This document shows, piece by piece, positions 18,174 to 25,315 of a stretch of DNA of 64,000 nucleotides. The notes below the pieces were generated by a model. The model was not told the DNA's origin. It did no database searches and saw nothing but the letters and a program-made list of their open reading frames with translations. Numbering within the stretch: position 1 is the first letter of the stretch; every line of letters begins with the position of its first letter. The position numbers and the translations under genes are program-made. The DNA lies in the NCBI GenBank assembly GCA_006438735.1, contig RCZF01000004.1:192449-256448 (forward strand), in the 5' to 3' direction. The stretch is from Sphingomonas koreensis (GTDB lineage: Bacteria > Pseudomonadota > Alphaproteobacteria > Sphingomonadales > Sphingomonadaceae).

Positions 18174-19412
18174 TCAAGCGGCCATGTGCGGCCGAAACAG
18201 CCGGCCCTTTTCGGTCACCAGCACGGCGGCGAGCGCAACCAGCCCGGCACCGAAGAAGCCGGCGTAGAGCGGCACGGTCGTCCCCGAAAACGCCTGGCCG
18301 ATCACCGCGCCGATGCCGGCGCCGATGGTGATGCCGATAAACCCCTGCACGCTGGAGGCGGTGCCGGCGATATGCCCCATATTCTCCATCGCCATCGACG
18401 AGAAATTGGAGGTGGCGAGCCCGAAGCAGCCCATCGTCAGCGCCTGCAGCACGACGAAGGTGACGATCGTCTCATGTCCCGTCGCGGCGATGACGAGGTG
18501 AATGCCCGACAGCGCGATCTGCGTCAGCAGCGCTACGTGCGAGATCATCCGCGTGCCCAGCCGCATCACAATCCGCGAATTGAGGAAATTGGTCAGCGCC
18601 ATCGTCGAGGCGGTGATCGCAAACACCACCACCAGCAATTTTGGCAGATGGAAGGTGTCGAACATGATCTGCTGGATCGAATTGATGAAGCCGTAGAGCG
18701 CGCCGAGCAGCGCCGCCGACGCGATCGTATACCCCAGCGACCAACGATCGCTGAGCGTCAGCCACCAGCCCCGCGCCAGCCGGGCGGGCTCCAGCGAGCG
18801 GCGATCCTCGGGGCGCAACGTCTCGGGCATCCGCCAGACGAACCACACGCACACCAGGGCGGTGCCGAACGCGGTCATCGCAAAGATCAGCCGCCACGAT
18901 CCGAACAGCAGGATGCTCTGCCCGAAGGTCGGCGCCAGCACCGGCATGATCATGAAGACGATGAACGCGAGGCTCATCACCCGCGCCATCGCCCGGCCCG
19001 AATAGCAATCGCGCACGAACGCGATCGTCACGACGCGCGTCGCCGCCACCGCCGCGCCGCCGGCGACCCGTGCGATCAGCAGAAGCGTGAAGCTGCCCGA
19101 TACCGCCGCGACGACGTTGACCGCAAAATAGCATATCAGCGCGGCGATCATCACCGGCCGGCGCCCGAAACGATCGGCGAGCGGCCCGTGGATCAGCTGG
19201 CCGACGCCCATGCCGATCAGGAACGCGGTGACGATCAGCTGGCGCTCGTTCTCGGTAACCACGCCCAGGCTGCGCCCGATCGCGGGCAGCGCCGGCAGCA
19301 TCGAATCGATCCCGAGCGACCCCAGCGCCATCAGCGCGGCGACCAGCGTGATGAACTCGCGAAAGCCGAGCGGCGGGGTGTCGGCGGCGCGGATGGGGTT
19401 GAGATCGGTCAT
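18174..19412 (-). CDS. MFS multidrug-type efflux transporter (Bcr/CflA-like)
   Basis: A 12-span major facilitator of about 412 residues. The first loop motif is LADRFGRRPVMI, preceded by GVGQLIHGP, which is typical of Bcr/CflA drug-efflux pumps. The start ATG at 19412 lies 11 residues before the first hydrophobic span; in-frame starts at 19457 (ATG) and 19487 (GTG) would add a hydrophilic tail. It would export a small molecule across the inner membrane by proton antiport. It is divergent from the lipoprotein gene at 19526. The substrate is unknown. Confidence 0.87.
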   Translation of the reverse strand: MTDLNPIRAADTPPLGFREFITLVAALMALGSLGIDSMLPALPAIGRSLGVVTENERQLIVTAFLIGMGVGQLIHGPLADRFGRRPVMIAALICYFAVNVVAAVSGSFTLLLIARVAGGAAVAATRVVTIAFVRDCYSGRAMARVMSLAFIVFMIMPVLAPTFGQSILLFGSWRLIFAMTAFGTALVCVWFVWRMPETLRPEDRRSLEPARLARGWWLTLSDRWSLGYTIASAALLGALYGFINSIQQIMFDTFHLPKLLVVVFAITASTMALTNFLNSRIVMRLGTRMISHVALLTQIALSGIHLVIAATGHETIVTFVVLQALTMGCFGLATSNFSSMAMENMGHIAGTASSVQGFIGITIGAGIGAVIGQAFSGTTVPLYAGFFGAGLVALAAVLVTEKGRLFRPHMAA

Positions 19413-19525
19413 TGCGGGGGCGCCATGCCCGATGTGCGCGCGGACGTCACGACTCATCGAGCCGATTGACGCCGCTCGACGGATCACCTACTGTATTGTC
19501 GAAACAACACACTGGAGACGTCGTC

Positions 19526-20023
19526 ATGTCCCGCGCCCTGATCCTCGGCTTGCTGATCGCCGCCGCGCCGCTCGCCGCCTGCAACGACAAGGCCGGTACC
19601 AGCTTCACGCTCAACACCACCGACAGCGACGGCAACACGACCGTTTCGGCCGATGGCGCGACTGGCCAGGTGTCGCTCAACGTTCCCGGCTTCTCGGGCA
19701 AGCTCAACCTGCCCAAGATGCACCTCGACGGCAACGATTTCGACATGAACGGCGTGCACCTCTATCCCGGCTCGAAAATCACGACGATGAACATCGACGC
19801 CAAGGGCAATGATCAAGGCGTCGTCCATGTCGCCTTCGACAGCCCGGCCGATCCGAAAATCGTGCGCGACTGGTTCCAGCAGAAGCTGACCGCCGCCGGT
19901 TTCACGCTCCACGCCGACGGCGATGGCCTCGCCGGCACCACCGACGAAAACAAGCCCTTCTCGATGCAATTGACCCCCGATGGCGCCGGCCGAGCGAAGG
20001 GCGACCTCTCCGTCAGCGGCTGA
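19526..20023 (+). CDS. Small exported lipoprotein of unknown function
   Basis: A 165-residue protein with a signal peptide ending in a lipobox (PLAAC at about residues 17-21). GGAGA lies eight bases before the ATG. The mature part starts with a Thr/Asp/Gly-rich stretch, then LNVPGFSGKLNLPKMHLDGN, and a C-terminal domain with the pattern VRDWFQQKLTAAGFTLHADGDG that looks like a small alpha/beta fold. Similar lipoproteins are common in sphingomonads, but I know of no assigned role. Confidence 0.7.
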   Translation: MSRALILGLLIAAAPLAACNDKAGTSFTLNTTDSDGNTTVSADGATGQVSLNVPGFSGKLNLPKMHLDGNDFDMNGVHLYPGSKITTMNIDAKGNDQGVVHVAFDSPADPKIVRDWFQQKLTAAGFTLHADGDGLAGTTDENKPFSMQLTPDGAGRAKGDLSVSG

Positions 20024-20091
20024 TCGGGCTGTTCGCGCGCGGGTCGAGCGATTATACGGGGCGTTTCCGTTATTGGTTTGAGACGATTCCC

Positions 20092-21045
20092 ATGCTCGAT
20101 ACGCCGTCCGCCCAGGTTCCCACGCTCAGCCTCGCCGATCAGGCGCGCGATCCCGACGCCTTCGCCGCCGCGTTCGGCGGGTCGTTCGAGCGCTTTGGCT
20201 TCGCCATCGTCGCCGATCACGGCATCGACCACGCGCTGATCGAACGCGCGTGGAAGCTGACCGAAGAACTCTACAAGCTGCCCGACGCGGAAAAGCGCGG
20301 TTATCACACCCCCGGCGGCGGCGGCGCGCGCGGCTACACGCCGTTCAAGACCGAGATCGCCAAGGGCGCCAGCGTCGTCGATCTGAAGGAATTCTGGCAC
20401 GTCGGCCGCGAATTGCCCGAGGGGCATAAATATTCGGACAGGATGGCGCCCAATGTGTGGCCCGATCGCCCCGAAGGCTTCCGCGAGACCTTCATCGACC
20501 TGTTCAGCGCCTTCGACACCGCTGGCGATAAATTGCTCTCGGCGATCGCGCGCCACCTGGGCCTCGCACCCGACTGGTTCGACCATGCGGTCAAAGACGG
20601 CAATTCGGTGCTGCGGCTGCTCCATTACCCACCGATCCCCGCCGATGCCGAGGGCGTCCGCGCCGGCGCGCATGAGGATATCAACCTCATCACGCTGCTG
20701 CTCGGCGCCGAGGAAGCCGGGCTGGAACTGCGCGAAAAGGACGGCCGCTGGCTGGCGATCAAGCCACCCGAGGGCGCGCTGGTCGTCAATGTCGGCGACA
20801 TGCTGCAGCGGCTGACCAACAACGTCCTGCCCTCGACCACGCACCGCGTCGTCAATCCGCCGCCCGAGCGCCGCGGGCACTCGCGCTATTCGATGCCTTT
20901 CTTCCTCCACCCCGCCCCCGATTTCCTGATCGAGACGCTGCCGGGCTGCATCACGGCGGAGAACCCGAACCATTATCCCACCCCGATCACCGCGCACGAT
21001 TATCTCCACGAGCGGCTGGTCGAGATCGGGCTCGTGAAGAAATAA
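20092..21045 (+). CDS. 2-oxoglutarate/Fe(II)-dependent oxygenase, isopenicillin N synthase family
   Basis: A 317-residue non-haem iron oxygenase. The metal triad is visible as GAHEDIN (His and Asp, near residues 197-199) and STTHRV (distal His, near 253), followed by the RYSM motif whose Arg binds 2-oxoglutarate. The N-terminal DIOX_N domain includes RFGFAIVADHGI and DAEKRGY. In bacteria such proteins hydroxylate or desaturate small molecules; the substrate cannot be deduced here. No secondary-metabolite cluster surrounds it. Confidence 0.9.
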   Translation: MLDTPSAQVPTLSLADQARDPDAFAAAFGGSFERFGFAIVADHGIDHALIERAWKLTEELYKLPDAEKRGYHTPGGGGARGYTPFKTEIAKGASVVDLKEFWHVGRELPEGHKYSDRMAPNVWPDRPEGFRETFIDLFSAFDTAGDKLLSAIARHLGLAPDWFDHAVKDGNSVLRLLHYPPIPADAEGVRAGAHEDINLITLLLGAEEAGLELREKDGRWLAIKPPEGALVVNVGDMLQRLTNNVLPSTTHRVVNPPPERRGHSRYSMPFFLHPAPDFLIETLPGCITAENPNHYPTPITAHDYLHERLVEIGLVKK

Positions 21046-21051
21046 TTTCTC

Positions 21052-21137
21052 GTCATGCCGGGCTTGTTCCGGCATCCACCCCTCCTCTAACCAGCCGCCG
21101 GTTGTTTGGAGACGTGGATCCCGGAATACATCCGGGG
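21052..21137. repeat. Palindromic repeat, type F
   Basis: An imperfect inverted repeat with GCCGGGCTTGTTCCGGCATCCAC on one side, in two blocks, and GTGGATCCCGGAATACATCCGG on the other. It lies between the oxygenase gene and hom and ends about 17 bases before the hom start. Similar 'CGTCATGCCGGGCTTGTTCC'-type elements are common in alphaproteobacterial genomes. Confidence 0.65.
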
Positions 21138-21153
21138 CGACGAAAGGGACTGC

Positions 21154-22443
21154 ATGACCGAACCCTTGCGCATCGCCCTCGCCGGGCTCGGGACCGTCGG
21201 CGCCGGCGTGATCCGCCTGCTGGGCACCAATGGCGCGTTGATCGAACGTCGCGCCGGGCGGCCCATCGAGGTGGTCGCGGTATCGGCGCGCGATCGCTCG
21301 AAGAATCGCGGTGTCGATATCGCCGGCTTTGACTGGATCGACGATCCCACCGCGCTCGCGCATCACGACCGGGTCGATGTCGTCGTCGAGCTGATCGGCG
21401 GTTCGGACGGCCCCGCCTTGGCGCTCGCGCGCGAAACGCTGACGGCCGGCAAGGGCTTCGTCACCGCCAACAAGGCGATGATCGCGCACCACGGGCTGGC
21501 GCTTGCCGAGGCGGCGGAAGCCGCGGGCGTGCCGCTCAAGTTCGAAGCGGCGGTGGCCGGCGGCATCCCGGTCATCAAGGGTCTGCGCGAGGGCGCGGCG
21601 GCGAACGAGATCGGGCGCGTTTACGGCATCCTCAACGGCACCTGCAATTTCATCCTCACCAAGATGGAGGCCGAGGGCCGCGACTTTGCCGAGGTGCTCG
21701 CGGAAGCACAGGCGCTGGGCTTCGCCGAGAGCGATCCGAGCTTCGATATCGACGGCGTCGACGCCGCCCACAAGCTCTCGATCCTGGCGAGCCTGGCGTT
21801 CGGCACGCGGCCGGCGTTCGACCAGGTCGGCATCCACGGCATCCGCCACGTCATCGCCGCCGACATTGCCGAGGCGGCGTCGCTCGGCTACCGCATCCGC
21901 CTCGTCGGCATCGCCGAGGCGGGGGCGCACGGGCTGTTCCAGCGGGTGCATCCGCATCTGGTGCCGCTCGATCATCCGCTGGCGCATGTCACGGGATCGC
22001 TCAACGCGGTGGTGGCGGAGGGTAACTTCGTCGGACGGCTGTTCTTCGAAGGCGCGGGCGCGGGCGACGGGCCGACTGCAAGCGCGGTGGTGGCCGATTT
22101 GATCGACATCGCGCGCGGCGAGTTCGGGCCGGCGTTCGCGATGCCGGCAGCGAGTTTGACCGACGATGCCAAGGCCGACACCGGCGACCGTCGGGGCCGC
22201 GCCTATCTGCGCTTCACCGTGGCCGACAAGGTCGGCGTGCTCGCCGAGATCGCCGCTGCGATGCGCGACGCGGGCGTGTCGATCGAGAGCCTGATGCAGC
22301 GCGGCGCGACGACCGACGGCAGCGTGATCGTCGCGATCGTCACGCATGAGGGCCCCGAACGCAGCGTGGCGCAGGCGTTGGAGAAATTGCGCGGCTCGCC
22401 GAGTTTGACGGGCGAGCCGGTCTGGATGCATATTCTGGGATAG
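21154..22443 (+). CDS. hom: Homoserine dehydrogenase
   Basis: A 429-residue enzyme that reduces aspartate semialdehyde to homoserine, the branch point to threonine, methionine and isoleucine. The Rossmann motif GLGTVGAGV is near residue 11. The catalytic region has the NK of FVTANKAMIAHHG, then GGIPVIKGLREG and GILNGTCNFILTKM. The C-terminus (about 350-425) is an ACT domain for allosteric control, beginning YLRFTVADKVGVLAEIA. The ATG at 21154 has GAAAGGGA upstream. It converges on ppdK with a palindromic repeat between them. Confidence 0.95.
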   Translation: MTEPLRIALAGLGTVGAGVIRLLGTNGALIERRAGRPIEVVAVSARDRSKNRGVDIAGFDWIDDPTALAHHDRVDVVVELIGGSDGPALALARETLTAGKGFVTANKAMIAHHGLALAEAAEAAGVPLKFEAAVAGGIPVIKGLREGAAANEIGRVYGILNGTCNFILTKMEAEGRDFAEVLAEAQALGFAESDPSFDIDGVDAAHKLSILASLAFGTRPAFDQVGIHGIRHVIAADIAEAASLGYRIRLVGIAEAGAHGLFQRVHPHLVPLDHPLAHVTGSLNAVVAEGNFVGRLFFEGAGAGDGPTASAVVADLIDIARGEFGPAFAMPAASLTDDAKADTGDRRGRAYLRFTVADKVGVLAEIAAAMRDAGVSIESLMQRGATTDGSVIVAIVTHEGPERSVAQALEKLRGSPSLTGEPVWMHILG

Positions 22444-22453
22444 TTCCTTTGAT

Positions 22454-22536
22454 CGTCATTGCGAGCGGAGCGAAGCAATCCAGAGTCGCGCGGGACACCC
22501 TGGATTGCTTCGTCGCTCCGCTCCTCGCAATGACGA
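22454..22536. repeat. Palindromic repeat, type E
   Basis: A long inverted repeat, CGTCATTGCGAGCGGAGCG and AAGCAATCCAG on the left, mirrored by CTGGATTGCTTCG and CGCTCC...GCAATGACG on the right. This 'CGTCATTGCGAG...GAAGCAATCCAG' element is widespread in proteobacterial genomes. It fills the gap between the convergent hom and ppdK genes and could serve both as a terminator. Confidence 0.88.
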
Positions 22537-25197
22537 TTACTTTTTGAGCGCCGCCTGCGCTGCCGCCAGTCTCGCAATCGGCACGCGGTAGGGCGAGGCG
22601 CTGACGTAATCCAAGCCGACCTGTTCGCAGAAGCGAATCGAGGCGGGATCGCCGCCATGTTCGCCGCAGATCCCGAGCTTGATGTCGGGGCGCGTCGCCC
22701 TGCCCCTATCGGCAGCGATCTGGATCAGTTCGCCGACGCCTTCGACATCGATGCTGACGAACGGGTCGGTCGCGTAGATGCCCTTGTCGACATAGGTCGT
22801 CAGGAAGCGCCCGGCGTCGTCGCGGCTTACGCCCAGCGTAGTCTGCGTCAGGTCGTTGGTGCCGAACGAGAAGAACTCGCCGACCTCGGCGATCTCGCCG
22901 GCCTTGAGCGCGGCGCGGGGCAGCTCGATCATCGTGCCGACGAGGTAATCGAGCGTGCGGCCCTTTTCGGCGAACACGGCTTTCGCGGCCTTGTCGACCA
23001 CCGCCTTCATCAGCTCGAGCTCGCGCCGCGTCGCGACGAGGGGGATCATCACCTCGGGGACGACCGCCTCGCCCGATTTGGCGGCAACGTCGCACGCCGC
23101 CTCGAAGATCGCGCGCGCCTGCATCTCGTAGATTTCGGGATAGGTCACGCCCAGGCGGCACCCGCGGTGGCCAAGCATCGGGTTGAACTCGTGAAGCTCG
23201 GCGGCGCGGCGCTTGAGCGTTTCGACATCGACGCCGGCCGCCTCGGCGACTTCGGTGAACTCGTCCTCCTCGTGCGGCAGGAATTCGTGGAGCGGCGGAT
23301 CGAGCAGGCGGATGGTGACGGGCAAGCCGGCCATCACCTCGAAAATCTCGGTGAAATCCTTGCGCTGTTCGGGTAGCAATTTGTCGAGCGCGGCGCGCCG
23401 GCCCTTCTCGTCGGCCGCGAGGATCATCTGGCGGACCGCCGTGATGCGCGCCGAATCGAAGAACATATGCTCGGTGCGGCACAGCCCCACGCCTTCCGCG
23501 CCGAACTCGCGCGCGGTGCGGCAATCGTGCGGCGTTTCGGCATTGGCGCGGACCTTGAGGCGTCGGACCTTGTCGGCCCAGACCATCAGCGTGCCGAAAT
23601 CGCCCGACAATTCGGGCTGCACGGTCGGCACGTCGCCGGCCATCACCTCGCCGGTCGCGCCGTCGATGGTGATCGTGTCGCCCTCACGGATCTCGCGCCC
23701 GCCAACGCGCATCACCCGCGCCTTCATGTCGATCGACAGCGTGCCCGCGCCGGAGACGCACGGCCGCCCCATGCCGCGCGCGACCACCGCGGCGTGACTC
23801 GTCATCCCGCCGCGCGCGGTGAGGATGCCCTTCGCCGCATGCATGCCGTGAATGTCTTCGGGCGAGGTTTCGACGCGCACCAGGATCACCGCCTCGTCCT
23901 TCGCCGCGCGGCGTTCGGCGGTGTCGCTGTCGAACACTGCGGCGCCCGACGCGGCACCGGGGCTCGCAGGCAGGCCTTTGGTCAGCACGTCGCGCGCGGC
24001 GTCGGGATCGAGCGTCGGGTGGAGCAACTGATCGAGCGCGCCGGGATCGACGCGGGCGACGGCTTCCTCCTGCGAGATCAGCCCTTCGGTCGCCATATCG
24101 ACCGCGATCTTGAGCGCGGCCTTGGCGGTGCGTTTCCCCGTGCGCGTCTGCAGCATCCACAGATGCCCGCGCTCGACGGTGAACTCGATGTCCTGCATGT
24201 CGCGGTAATGATCTTCGAGCAGGCGGAAGACCTTGGCGAGCTCGCCATAGGTCTCGGGCATCGCCTCTTCCATCGACGCCGGTTTTGCCCCCGCTTCCTC
24301 GCGCGCGGCACGCGTCAGATATTGCGGCGTGCGGATGCCGGCGACGACATCCTCCCCTTGTGCGTTGATCAGGAACTCGCCGTAATGCGCGTTGTCGCCC
24401 TTCGACGGGTCGCGCGTGAACGCGACGCCCGTCGCCGAGGTGTCGCCCATGTTACCGAACACCATCGCCTGGACGTTGACCGCGGTGCCCCAATCACCCG
24501 GGATACCGTTCAACCGGCGATAGACCTTGGCGCGCTCGGCCTGCCATGAGCCGAACACCGCGGCGATCGCGCCCCATAACTGGTCCTGCACATCCTGCGG
24601 GAACGGCTTGTTCCACAGCTTTTCGACCAGCGCCTTATATTCGGCGACCAGCCCCTGCCAGTCCTCGGCGGTCATCTCGGTATCGAGATAATAGCCGCGG
24701 TCTTCCTTGGCGATCTCCAGCGCTTCCTCGAACGCGCCGTGATCGAGGCCGAGCACGACATCGGCATACATCTGGATGAAGCGGCGGTAACTATCCCAGG
24801 CGAAACGCGGATCGGCGGAGACGGTGGCGAGCCCCTCGACCGTTGCGTCGTTGAGGCCGAGATTGAGGACGGTATCCATCATCCCCGGCATCGACACGCG
24901 CGCGCCCGAGCGGACCGAGACGAGCAGCGGATCGGCCGCGTCGCCGAAGGCCTTGCCGGTCACCTGTTCGATATGCGCGATGCCGGTCGCGACTTCTTCG
25001 CGCAGGCTATCGGGGAAGGCCTCGCCCTCCTCATAATAGCGCGTGCACATTTCGGTGGTGATGGTGAAGCCCGGCGGAACGGGCAGCCCGATCGAGGCCA
25101 TTTCCGCCAGGTTCGCGCCCTTGCCGCCGAGCAGATTCTTGTCGCCCTGCCCGCCATCGGACACGCCGCCGCCGAAGCGGTACACGTACTGCGTCAT
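22537..25197 (-). CDS. ppdK: Pyruvate, phosphate dikinase
   Basis: An 886-residue cytoplasmic enzyme that interconverts pyruvate, ATP and phosphate with PEP, AMP and pyrophosphate. The N-terminal ATP-grasp domain has GGKGANLAEM; the central phosphohistidine domain has GGMTSHAAVVARGMGRPC; and the C-terminal PEP/pyruvate barrel has RTEHMFF and CGEHGGDPASI. The length is standard for bacterial PPDK. The start ATG at 25197 opens MTQYVYRFGGGV, the conserved beginning; upstream in-frame codons are poor. It supports gluconeogenesis or PEP supply. Confidence 0.96.
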   Translation of the reverse strand: MTQYVYRFGGGVSDGGQGDKNLLGGKGANLAEMASIGLPVPPGFTITTEMCTRYYEEGEAFPDSLREEVATGIAHIEQVTGKAFGDAADPLLVSVRSGARVSMPGMMDTVLNLGLNDATVEGLATVSADPRFAWDSYRRFIQMYADVVLGLDHGAFEEALEIAKEDRGYYLDTEMTAEDWQGLVAEYKALVEKLWNKPFPQDVQDQLWGAIAAVFGSWQAERAKVYRRLNGIPGDWGTAVNVQAMVFGNMGDTSATGVAFTRDPSKGDNAHYGEFLINAQGEDVVAGIRTPQYLTRAAREEAGAKPASMEEAMPETYGELAKVFRLLEDHYRDMQDIEFTVERGHLWMLQTRTGKRTAKAALKIAVDMATEGLISQEEAVARVDPGALDQLLHPTLDPDAARDVLTKGLPASPGAASGAAVFDSDTAERRAAKDEAVILVRVETSPEDIHGMHAAKGILTARGGMTSHAAVVARGMGRPCVSGAGTLSIDMKARVMRVGGREIREGDTITIDGATGEVMAGDVPTVQPELSGDFGTLMVWADKVRRLKVRANAETPHDCRTAREFGAEGVGLCRTEHMFFDSARITAVRQMILAADEKGRRAALDKLLPEQRKDFTEIFEVMAGLPVTIRLLDPPLHEFLPHEEDEFTEVAEAAGVDVETLKRRAAELHEFNPMLGHRGCRLGVTYPEIYEMQARAIFEAACDVAAKSGEAVVPEVMIPLVATRRELELMKAVVDKAAKAVFAEKGRTLDYLVGTMIELPRAALKAGEIAEVGEFFSFGTNDLTQTTLGVSRDDAGRFLTTYVDKGIYATDPFVSIDVEGVGELIQIAADRGRATRPDIKLGICGEHGGDPASIRFCEQVGLDYVSASPYRVPIARLAAAQAALKK

Positions 25198-25315
25198 TGT
25201 TCGCCTTCCCCAAGGTTGAATGCGCCGGCCGTATCGTTCGGCTCGTGCGCCCGTCTGATCGTCTCGTCGAGCTTTCGGTGAAGTGGACAAAGTGGAGAGT
25301 GTCGCGCGGTTTTGT

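Noticed and set aside
18114-19469. A 451-codon open frame opposite the MFS gene
   Set aside because: The product is a His/Arg/Gln-rich shadow sequence with no membrane spans or motifs, whereas the other strand encodes a clear 12-span transporter.
19813-22431. An 872-codon open frame antisense to the 2OG oxygenase and hom
   Set aside because: It covers two genes with intact catalytic motifs plus a palindromic repeat, and its product is compositionally random.
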